A DNA stretch of 64,000 nucleotides from Calliopsis andreniformis. Lineage: Eukaryota > Arthropoda > Insecta > Hymenoptera > Andrenidae. The stretch lies in NCBI RefSeq assembly GCF_051401765.1, contig NW_027480493.1, positions 2,356,001-2,420,000 of the forward strand, given 5' to 3'. Every line of letters starts with the position of its first letter. The first letter of the stretch is position 1. A program made the translations under genes and the position numbers. Shown piece by piece: positions 1-10,280 of this stretch. The notes beneath the pieces are model-generated. The model saw only the letters and a list, made by a program, of their open reading frames with translations, made no database searches and was not told the origin of the DNA.

Positions 1-185
1 TGAAGATTGAGGATTGATGATTGAGGAATGAAGATTCAGTATTGAGGATTGAAGATTGGGAATTGAGGATTGAGGATTGAACATTGAGGACTGAGTGTTG
101 AGTGTTGAGTGATGAGAATTGATGTTTGTGGATAGAGGTTTGAAGATTGCAGATTGAGTATTGAGTATTGAAACCTTTGAATTGG

Positions 186-200
186 GGATATTCTATTGAG
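186..200 (+). repeat. Anchor class delta, early-type
   Basis: In this class the upstream arm is not TCCTGAGAATTCA but AACTTTGAATTGAG or AAGCTGTGAATTGAG, so the GAAT-loop hairpin and the EcoRI site are missing. A CAAC or CAAT dyad follows instead. First bases of GATATTC lie at 187, 4670, 7653, 7940, 11456, 11743, 14111, 14398, 17051, 20138, 31360 and 33857, with a variant at 56048. It is upstream of GTTGAGGACTGAGGGCCGAAG-like words. Confidence 0.85.
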
Positions 201-213
201 GATTGAGGATTCA

Positions 214-226
214 CAACAGATTGTTG
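214..226. repeat. Dyad CAACAGATTGTTG of delta anchors (representative)
   Basis: CAACA and TGTTG are perfect reverse complements around GAT. The motif lies 27 bp after the first base of GATATTC. Further copies lie at 4697, 7967, 11770, 14425, 17078, 20165 and 56075. It is one of the few places where C is common on the + strand. A variant, CAATTGATTGTTG, follows the anchors at 7653, 11456, 14111 and 31360. Function is unknown. Confidence 0.8.
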
Positions 227-1511
227 AGGACTGAGGGCCGAAGATTGAGGATTCAGGATTGAGGATTCAGAATTGAGGTTTGAGGACTGAGGATTGAGGA
301 TTGAAGATTGAGTATTGAGGATTGAAGATTGAGCATTGAGAATTGAGGATTCAGTATTGATGATGAGGGCTGAGGGTTGAGTATTGAGGTTTGAGGACTG
401 AGGACTGAGGATTGAGGATTGAGAATTGAGGATTGAGGATTGAGGATTGAAGACTGAAGATTGGGTATTGAGGATTGGAGAATGAGAATTGAGGAGTTAG
501 GATTGAGGACTGAGTGTTGAGGTTTGAAGATTGTGTATTGAGGGTTGAAGACTGACGATTGAGGATTGAGGATTGAGGATTGAGGATTGAGGATTGAAGA
601 TTGAGTATTAGGGATTGAAGATTGAGGATTGAGGATTGAGGATTGGGGATTCAAGATTGAGGATTGAGGATTGAGGATTGAAGACTGAGGATTGAGGATT
701 GAGGATGAGGCCTGAGGGTTGAGGATTGAGGTTTGAGGATTGAAGATTGAGGATTGGGTATTGGGGATTGAAGAATGAGGATTGAGTATCGTGGATTGAG
801 GATTGAGGATTGAAGAGTGAGTATTGAGGATTGAAGACTGACGAATGAGGATTGAGGAGTGAGGATTGAGGATTGAGGATTGAAGATTGAAGATTGAGGA
901 TCGAGTATTGAGGATAGAGGATTGAGGATTGAGGATTGAGGATTGAGAATTGGGGATTGAGGTTTGAGGATTGAAGATTGAGGATTGGGTATTGAGGATT
1001 GAATAATGAGGATTGAGGATTGAGGATTGAGGATTGAGGAATGAAAATTGAGGGTTGAGGGTTGAGGATTGAGGATTGAAGAATGAGTATTGACGATTGA
1101 AGATTGAGGATTGAGGATTGAGTATTGAAGATTGAGGATTGATGACTGAGTATTGAGGATTGAGGATTGAAGATTGATTATTAAGGATTGAAGATTGAGG
1201 ATTGAGGATTGAGGATTGAGAATTGAGAATTGAGAATGAGGACTGAGGGTTTTGGATTGAGGTTTGAGGAATGAGGATTGAGGATTGAGGATTGAGTATT
1301 GAGGACTGAGGATTGAGGATTGAGGATTGAGTATTGAAGATTGCGTATTGATGACTGAGGATTGAGGATTGAGGATTGAGGATTGACGATTGAGGATTGA
1401 AAATTGAGTATCGGGGCCTCAAGAATGAGGATTGAGGATTGAGTATTGAGGACGGAGGATGAAGGCTGAGGGTTGAGGATTGAGGTTTGAGTATTGAATC
1501 CTTAGAATTCA

Positions 1512-1526
1512 GGATATTCTATTGAG
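1512..1526 (+). repeat. Anchor class alpha, GGATATTCTATTGAG
   Basis: In this class the anchor is followed by TGTTGAGAACTGAGG and GATGGTTGAGTATTG. First bases of GATATTC lie at 1513, 6366, 26648, 27494, 28416, 32071, 35873, 40387, 41233, 48545, 49391, 56849 and 57695 (13 copies). Upstream it reads AATCCTTAG in the two early copies, ACCCTGAG at 28416, 32071 and 35873, and ATCCTGAG in the rest. Confidence 0.85.
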
Positions 1527-2499
1527 TGTTGAGAACTGAGGATTGATGGTTGAGTATTGAGGATTGAAGATTGAGGATTGAGGAATGAGTATTGAAGGTT
1601 GAGGATTGATGATTGAGGATTGGGGATTGGGAATTGAGGATTGAGTATTGAGTATTGAAGATTGAGGATTGATGATTGAGGATTGAGTATTGAGGATTGA
1701 GGATTGAGGATTGAGGGTTGAGGATTGAGGATTGAAGATTGAGGATTGGGGATTGAGGAGTGACGATTGAGGATTGAGGATTGAGGATTGAGAGTTGACG
1801 ATTGATGATTCAAGATTGAGTATTGAGGATTGTAGAATGAGGATTGAGGATTGAGGATTGAATGTTTAGTATTTAGGATTGAAGACAGAGGATTGAGAAT
1901 TGAGGATTGAGGATTGAGGATTGAAGATTGAGGATTGGGTAGTGAGGATTGAAGAATGAGGATTGAGGATTGAGGATTGAGGATTGAGTGTTGAGGATTG
2001 AAGATTGAGTATTGAGGATAGAAGAGGGACGATTGAGGATTGAGGATTGAGGATCGAGGATTGAGGATTCAAGATTTAGTATTCAGGACTGAAGGTAGAG
2101 GATTGAGAATTGAGGATTGAGGATTGAGGATTGAAGATTGAGTATTGGGTATTGAGGATTCAAGAATGAGGATTGAGGATTGAGGATTGAGGATTGAGGA
2201 TAGAAGATTGAGTATTGAGGATTGAAGACTGACGATTGAGTATTGAGAATTGAGGACTGAGGATTGAGGATTGAGGGTTGAGAATTGATGATTGAGGATT
2301 GAAGATTGAGTATTGAGGATTGAAGGTTAAGGATTGAGGATTGAGGATTGAGGATTGACGATGAGGGCTGAGGGTTGAGGATTGAGGTTTGAGGACTGAG
2401 GACTGAGGATTGAGGATTGAGAATTGGGGATTGAGGATTGAGGATTGAAGATTGAGGATTGGGTATTGAGGATTGAAGAATGAGGATTGAGTATTGAGG

Positions 2500-4483
2500 A
2501 TTGAGGATTGAGGATTGAGTGTTGAGGATTGAAGATTGAGTATTGAGGATAGAAGACGGACGATTGAGGATTGAGGATTGAGGATTGAGGATCGAGGATT
2601 GAGGATACAAGATTTAGTATTCAGGACTGAAGGTAGAGGATTGAGAATTGAGGATTGAAGATTGAGGATTGAAGATTGAGTATTGGGTATTGAGGATTCA
2701 AGAATGAGGATTGAGGATTGAGGATTGAGGATTGAGGATTGAAGATTGAGGATTGAGTATTGAGGATTGAAGATTGAGGATTGAGGATTGAGGATTGGGG
2801 ATTGACGATGAGTGCTGAGGGTTGAGGATTGAGGTTTGAGAACTGAGGACTTAGGATTGAGGATTGAGAATTGAGGATTGAGGGTTGAGGATTGAAGATT
2901 GAGGATTGGGTATTCAGGATTGAAGAATGAGGATTGAGGATTGAGGATTGAGGATTGAGGAATGAAAGTTGAGGGTTGAGGGTTGAGGATTGAGGATTGA
3001 AGAATGAGTATTGACGATTGAAGATTGAGGATTGAGGATTGAGTATTGAGGACTGAAGATTGACGATTGAGGATTGAGGATTGAGGATTGTAGATTGAGT
3101 ATTGAGGATTGAAGATTGAGGATTGAGGATTGATCATTGAGGACTGAGGATTGAGGACTGAGGATTGAGGATTGAGAATTGAGAACTGATAATGAGGTCT
3201 GAGGGTTGAGGGTTGAGGATAGAGGATTGAGGATTGAGGATTGAGTATTGAAGATTGAGGATTGATGACTGAGTATTGAGGATTGAGGATTGAAGATTGA
3301 TTATTAAGGATTGAAGATTGAGGATTGAGGATTGAGGACTGAGAATTGAGGATTGAGGATTGAGTATTGAAGATTGAGGATTGATGATTGAGGATTGAGG
3401 ATTGAGGATTGAAGATTGAATATTGATGATTGAATATTGAGGACTGAGGATTGAGGTTTGTGTATTGTGGACGAGGACTGAGGGTTGAATATTGATGTTT
3501 GAGGTCTGAGGGTTAAGGATTGAGGATTGAGAATTGAGGATTGAGGATTAAGGATTGAAGATTGAGGATTGGGTATTGAGGATTGAAGAATGAGGATTGA
3601 GTATTGAGGTTTGAGGATTGAGGATTGCAGATTGAGTATTGAGGATTGAAGATTGAGGATTGAGGATTGAGGATTGAAGATTGAGGATTGAGGGTTGAGA
3701 ATTGATGATTGAGGATTGAAGATTGAGAATTGAGGATTGAAGGTTAAGGATTGAGGATTGAGGATTGAGGATTGACGATGAGGGCAGAGGGTTGAGGATT
3801 GAGGTTTGAGGACTCAGGACTGAGGATTGAGGATTGAGAATTGGGGATTGAGGATTGAGGATTGAAGATTGAGGATTGGGTATTGAGGATTGAAGAATGA
3901 GGGTTGAGGACTGAGGATTGAGGATTGAGGATTGAGGGTTGAAGATTGAGGATTGAGTATTGAAGATTGAAGATTGAGGATTGAGGATTGAGGATTGGGG
4001 ATTGACGATGAGTGCTGAGGGTTGAGGATTGAGGTTTGAGAACTGAGGACTGAGGATTGAGGATTGAGAATTGAGGATTGAGGATTGAGGATTGAAGATT
4101 GAGGATTGAGGATTGAGGATGGGGCCTGACGGTTGAGGATTGAGGTTTGAGGGCTGATGACTGAGGATAGAGCATTGAGAAATGAGGATTGAGGAGTGAG
4201 GATTGATGATTGAGTATTGGGTATTAGGGATTGAAGAATGAGGATTGAGGATTGAGTTTTGAGGATTGAGGATTGAAGATTGAGTATTGAGGATTGAAGA
4301 CTGACGATTGAGCGTTGAGGATTGAGGACTGAGGATTGAGGATTGAAGATTGATGATTGAGGATTGGGTATTGAGGATTGAAGAATGAGGATCGAGGATT
4401 GAGGATTGAGGATTGAGTGTTGAGGATTGAAGATTGAGTATTGAGGATAGAAGACTGACGATTGAGGATTGAGGATTGAGTAT
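2500..4483 (+). repeat. Mosaic heptamer stretch joining the A copies
   Basis: This is heptamer array without a GATATTC anchor. It is built from fragments found elsewhere. The segment with GACGATGAGTGCTGAGG at about 2801 recurs at 4001 (offset 1200), and GACGATGAGGGC-type cassettes lie at 2357 and 3774. A TGATCATTGAGG cassette at 3131, followed by GAACTGATAATGAGG, recurs many times later in the window. The end joins directly to block A copy 2. Nothing gene-like is seen. Confidence 0.75.
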
Positions 4484-7390
4484 TGAAGATTGAGGATTGA
4501 TGATTGAGGAATGAAGATTCAGTATTGAGGATTGAAGATTGGGAATTGAGGATTGAGGATTGAACATTGAGGACTGAGAGTTGAGTGTTGAGTGATGAGA
4601 ATTGATGTTTGTGGATAGAGGTTTGAAGATTGCAGATTGAGTATTGAGTATTGAAACCTTTGAATTGAGGATATTCTATTGAGGATTGAGGATTCACAAC
4701 AGATTGTTGAGGACTGAGGGCCGAAGATTGAGGATTCAGGATTGAGGATTCAGAATTGAGGTTTGAGGACTGAGGATTGAGGATTGAAGATTGAGTATTG
4801 AGGATTGAAGATTGAGCATTGAGAATTGAGGATTCAGTATTGATGATGAGGGCTGAGGGTTGAGTATTGAGGTTTGAGGACTGAGGACTGAGGATTGAGG
4901 ATTGAGAATTGAGGATTGAGGATTGAGGATTGAAGACTGAAGATTGGGTATTGAGGATTGGAGAATGAGAATTGAGGAGTTAGGATTGAGGACTGAGTGT
5001 TGAGGTTTGAAGATTGTGTATTGAGGGTTGAAGACTGAAGATTGAGGATTGAGGATTGAGGATTGAGGATTGAGGATTGAAGATTGAGTATTAGGGATTG
5101 AAGATTGAGGATTGAGGATTGAGGATTGGGGATTCAAGATTGAGGATTGAGGATTGAGGATTGAAGACTGAGGATTGAGGATTGAGGATGAGGCCTGAGG
5201 GTTGAGGATTGAGGTTTGAGGATTGAAGATTGAGGATTGGGTATTGGGGATTGAAGAATGAGGATTGAGTATCGTGGATTGAGGATTGAGGATTGAAGAG
5301 TGAGTATTGAGGATTGAAGACTGACGAATGAGGATTGAGGAGTGAGGATTGAGGATTGAGGATTGAAGATTGAAGATTGAGGATCGAGTATTGAGGATAG
5401 AGGATTGAGGATTGAGGATTGAGTATTGAAGATTGAGGATTGATGACTGAGTATTGAGGATTGAGGATTGAAAATTGATTATTAAGGATTGAAGATTGAG
5501 GATTGAGGATTGGGGATTGAGAATTGAGGATTGAGGATTGAGTATTGAAGAATGATGATTGAGGATTGAGGTTTGAGGATTGAGGATTGCAGATTGAGTA
5601 TTGAGGATTGAAGATTGAGGATTGAGGATTGAGGATTGAAGATTGAGGATTGAGGGTTGAGAATTGATGATTGAGGATTGAAGATTGAGTATTGAGGTAT
5701 GAAGGTTAAGGATTGAGGATTGAGGATTGAGGATTGACGATGAGGACTGAGGGTTGAGGATTGAGGTTTGAGGACTGAGGACTGAGGATTGAGGATTGAG
5801 AATTGGGGATTGAGGTTTGAGGATTGAAGATTGAGGATTGGGTATTGAGGATTGAATAATGAGGATTGAGGATTGAGGATTGAGGATTGAGGAATGAAAA
5901 TTGAGGGTTGAGGGTTGAGGATTGAGGATTGAAGAATGAGTATTGACGATTGAAGATTGAGGATTGAGGATTGAGTATTGAAGATTGAGGATTGATGACT
6001 GAGTATTGAGGATTGAGGATTGAAAATTGATTATTAAGGATTGAAGATTGAGGATTGAGGATTGAGGATTGAGAATTGAGAATTGAGAATGAGGACTGAG
6101 GGTTGTGGATTGAGGTTTGAGGAATGAGGATTGAGGATTGAGGATTGAGTATTGAGGACTGAGGATTGAGGATTGAGGATTGGGTATTGAAGATTGAGTA
6201 TTGATGACTGAGGATTGAGGATTGAGGATTGAGGATTGAGGATTGAGGATTGAAAATTGAGTATCGGGGCCTCAAGAATGAGGATTGAGGATTGAGTATT
6301 GAGGACGGAGGATGAGGGCTGAGGGTTGAGGATTGAGGTTTGAGTATTGAATCCTTAGAATTCAGGATATTCTATTGAGTGTTGAGAACTGAGGATTGAT
6401 GGTTGAGTATTGAGGATTGAAGATTGAGGATTGAGGAATGAGTATTGAAGGTTGAGGATTGATGATTGAGGATTGAGGATTGGGAATTGAGGATTGAGTA
6501 TTGAGTATTGAAGATTGAGGATTGATGATTGAGGATTGAGGATTGAGGATTGAGGATTGAGGATTGAGGATTGAGGATTGAGGATTGAAGATTGAGGATT
6601 GGGGATTGAGGAGTGACGATTGAGGATTGAGGATTGAGGATTGAGAGTTGACGATTGATGATTCAAGATTGAGTATTGAGGATTGTAGAATGAGGATTGA
6701 GGATTGAGGATTGAGGATTGAGGATTGAGGATTGAAGGTTTAGTATTTAGGATTGAAGACAGAGGATTGAGAATTGAGGATTGAGGGTTGAGGATTGAAG
6801 ATTGAGGATTGGGTAGTGAGGATTGAAGAATGAGGATTGAGGATTGAGGATTGAGGATTGAGTGTTGAGGATTGAAGATTGAGTATTGAGGATAGAAGAC
6901 GGACGATTGAGGGTTGAGGATTGAGGATTGAGGATCGAGGATTGAGGATTGAAGATTTAGTATTCAGGACTGAAGGTAGAGGATTGAGAATTGAGGATTG
7001 AGGATTGAGGATTGAAGATTGAGTATTGGGTATTGAGGATTCAAGAATGAGGATTGAGGATTGAGGATTGAGGATTGAGGATAGAAGATTGAGTATTGAG
7101 GATTGAAGACTGACGATTGAGTATTGAGAATTGAGGACTGAGGATTGAGGATTGAGGATTGAGGGTTGAGAATTGATGATTGAGGATTGAAGATTGAGTA
7201 TTGAGGATTGAAGGTTAAGGATTGAGGATTGAGGATTGAGGATTGACGATGAGGGCTGAGGGTTGAGGATTGAGGTTTGAGGACTGAGGACTGAGGATTG
7301 AGGATTGAGAATTGGGGATTGAGGATTGAGGATTGAAGATTGAGGATTGGGTATTGAGGATTGAAGAATGAGGGTTGAGGATTGAGGATT
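4484..7390 (+). repeat. Block A, copy 2, with a 370-bp insertion
   Basis: The first 940 bp repeat bases 1-940. Between about 5423 and 5790 there is 370 bp absent from copy 1, made of cassettes also seen near 1.1 kb and 3.3 kb. After it the copy follows 948-2500. It carries a delta anchor at 4670, an alpha anchor at 6366 and the CAACAGATTGTTG dyad at 4697-4709. Differences from copy 1 are scattered substitutions and gains of whole heptamers, as expected of duplication followed by slippage. Confidence 0.82.
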
Positions 7391-9132
7391 GAGGTTTGAG
7401 GATTGAGGATTGAATATTCAGGTTTGGGTACTGAGGATTGAAGAATGAGGATTGAGGATTGAGGATTGAGTATTGAGGATTGAAGATTGAGTATTGAGGA
7501 TTGAAGATTGACGATTGAGTATTGAGGATTGAGGATTGAGGATTGAACGTTGAGGACTGAGTGTTGAGGGTTGAGTGATGAGTATTGATGTTTGTGGATA
7601 GAGGTTTGAAGATTGCAGTTTGAGTATTGAGTATTGAAAGCTGTGAATTGAGGATATTCTATTGAGGATTGAGGATTGACAATTGATTGTTGAGGACTGA
7701 GGGTCGAAGATTGAGGACTCAGGATTGAGGATTCAGAATTAAGGTTTGAGGGCTGACGATTGTGGATTGAGGATTGAGGATTGAAGATTCAGTATTGAGG
7801 ATTGAAGATTGGGAATTGAGGATTGAGGATTGAACATTGAGGACTGAGTGTTGAGTGTTGAGTGATGAGAATTGATGTTTGTTGATAGATGTTTGAAGAT
7901 TGCAGATTGAGTATTGAGTATTGAAAACTTTGAATTGAGGATATTCTATTGAGGATTGAGGATTCACAACAGATTGTTGAGGACTGAGGGCCGAAGATTG
8001 AGGATTCAGGATTGAGGATTCAGAAATGAGGTTTGAGGACTGAGGATTGAGGATTGAAGATTGAGTATTGAGGATTGAAGATTGAGGATTGAGAATTGAG
8101 GATTCAGTATTGAGGATGAGGGCTGAGGGTTGAGTATTGAGGTTTGAGGACTGAGGACTGAGGATTGAGGATTGAGAATTGAGGATTGAGGATTGAGGAT
8201 TGAAGGCTGAGGATTGGGTATTGAGGATTGGAGAATGAGAATCGAGGATTTAGGATTGAGGATTGAGTGTTGACGTTTGAAGATTGAGTATTGAGTGTTG
8301 AAGACTGACGATTGAGGATTGAGGATTGAGGATTGGGAATTGAGGATTGAGGATTGAGGATTGAGGATTGAAGACTGAGGATTGAGGATTGCGGATGAGG
8401 CCTGGGGGTTGAGGATTGAGGTTTGAGGATTGAAGATTGAGGAGTGGGTATTGGGGATTGAAGAATGAGGATTGAGTACCGTGGATTGAGGATTGAGGGT
8501 TGAAGAGTGAGTATTGAGGATTGAAGACTGACGAATGAGGATTGAGGACTGAGGATTGAGGATTGAGGATTGAGGATTGAAGATTGAGGATTGAGTATTG
8601 AGGATTGAAGATTGAGGATTGAGGACTGAGGATTGAGGATTGAGGGTTGAGGATTGAAGAATGAGGATTGAGTATTGGGGATTGAAGATTGAGGATTGAG
8701 GATTGAGGATTGGGGATTGACGATGAGTGCTGAGGGTTGAGGATTGAGGTTTGAGAACTGAGGACTGAGGATTGAGGATTGAGAATTGAGGATTGAGGAT
8801 TGAGGATTGAAGATTGAGGATTGGGTATTGAGGATTGAAGATTGAGGATTGAGGATTGAGGATTGAGGATTGAGGAATGAAAATTGAGGGTTGAGGGTTG
8901 AGGATTGAGGATTGAAGAATGAGTATTGACGATTGAAGATTGAGGATTGAGTATTGAGTATTGAGGACTGAAGATTGACGATTGAGGATTGAGGATTGAG
9001 GATTGAAGATTGTGTATTGAGGATCGAAGATTGAGGATTGAGGATTGATCATTGAGGACTGAGGATTGAGGATTGAGGATTGAGAATTGAGAACTGATAA
9101 TGAGGTCTGAGGGTTGAGGATTGGGTATAGAG
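6430..9132 (+). repeat. Block B, copy 1
   Basis: This stretch matches 10233-12942 at offset 3803: GAGGAATG at 6433 pairs with 10236, the anchor at 7653 with 11456, and the anchor at 7940 with 11743. Its start overlaps the end of block A copy 2 because both share the same cassettes. It contains two delta anchors 287 bp (41 heptamers) apart. The first is followed by CAATTGATTGTTG and the second by the CAACAGATTGTTG dyad (7967-7979). No gene is present. Confidence 0.85.
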
Positions 9133-10280
9133 GATTGAGGATTGATGATTGAGGATTGAGGATTGGGAATTGAGGATTGAGTATTGAGTATTGAAGATTG
9201 AGGATTGATGATTGAGGATTGAGGATTGAGGATTGAGGATTGAGGATTGAAGATTGAGGATTGGGGATTGAGGAGTGACGATTGAGGATTGAGGATTGAG
9301 AACTGAGGACTGAGGATTGAGGATTGAGAATTGAGGATTGAGGATTGAGGATTGAAGATTGAGGATTGGGTATTGAGGATTGAAGATTGAGGATTGAGGA
9401 TTGAGGATTGAGGATTGAGGAATGAAAATTGAGGGTTGAGGGTTGAGGATTGAGGATTGAAGAATGAGTATTGACGATTGAAGATTGAGGATTGAGTATT
9501 GAGTATTGAAGACTGACGAATGAGGATTGAGGACTGAGGATTGAGGATTGAGGATTGAGGATTGAAGATTGAGGATTGAGTATTGAGGATTGAAGATTGA
9601 GGATTGAGGACTGAGGATTGAGGATTGAGGGTTGAGGATTGAAGAATGAGGATTGAGTATTGGGGATTGAAGATTGAGGAATGAGTATTGAAGGTTGAGG
9701 ATTGATGATTGAGGATTGAGGATTGGGAATTGAGGATTGAGTATTGAGTATTGAAGATTGAGGATTGATGATTGAGGATTGAGGATTGAGGATTGAGGAT
9801 TGAGGATTGAAGATTGAGGATTGGGGATTGAGGAGTGACGATTGAGGATTGAGGATTGAGAACTGAGGACTGAGGATTGAGGATTGAGAATTGAGGATTG
9901 AGGATTGAGGATTGAAGATTGAGGATTGGGTATTGAGGATTGAAGATTGAGGATTGAGGATTGAGGATTGAGGATTGAGGAATGAAAATTGAGGGTTGAG
10001 GGTTGAGGATTGAGGATTGAAGAATGAGTATTGACGATTGAAGATTGAGGATTGAGTATTGAGTATTGAAGACTGACGAATGAGGATTGAGGACTGAGGA
10101 TTGAGGATTGAGGATTGAGGATTGAAGATTGAGGATTGAGTATTGAGGATTGAAGATTGAGGATTGAGGACTGAGGATTGAGGATTGAGGGTTGAGGATT
10201 GAAGAATGAGGATTGAGTATTGGGGATTGAAGATTGAGGAATGAGTATTGAAGGTTGAGGATTGATGATTGAGGATTGAG
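9133..10280 (+). repeat. 560-bp tandem duplication (80 heptamers)
   Basis: The word GATTGGGAAT occurs at 9161, 9721 and 10281, exactly 560 bp apart. GAACTGAGGACTGAGG and the TGGGGATTGAAG word (9661 and 10221) follow the same spacing. Two full units are followed by the start of a third, which runs into block B copy 2. The period is an exact multiple of seven, so heptamer phase is kept through the duplication. The stretch lacks a GATATTC anchor. Confidence 0.88.

Larger units (their letters stand above)
1..2500 (+). repeat. Block A, copy 1
   Basis: Bases 1-940 match 4484-5423 at a constant offset of 4483; the GATATTC anchor is at 187 here and 4670 there. From about 948 the match resumes at offset 4853 and the offset then grows in heptamer steps, to 4874, 4881 and 4888, by 2357. 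The block holds a delta anchor (187), an alpha anchor (1513) and the dyad CAACAGATTGTTG (214-226). Between about 1986 and 2600 a cassette recurs at a spacing of 531-538 bp: GGATCG-containing units lie at 2051 and 2589. No gene is present. Confidence 0.85.
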
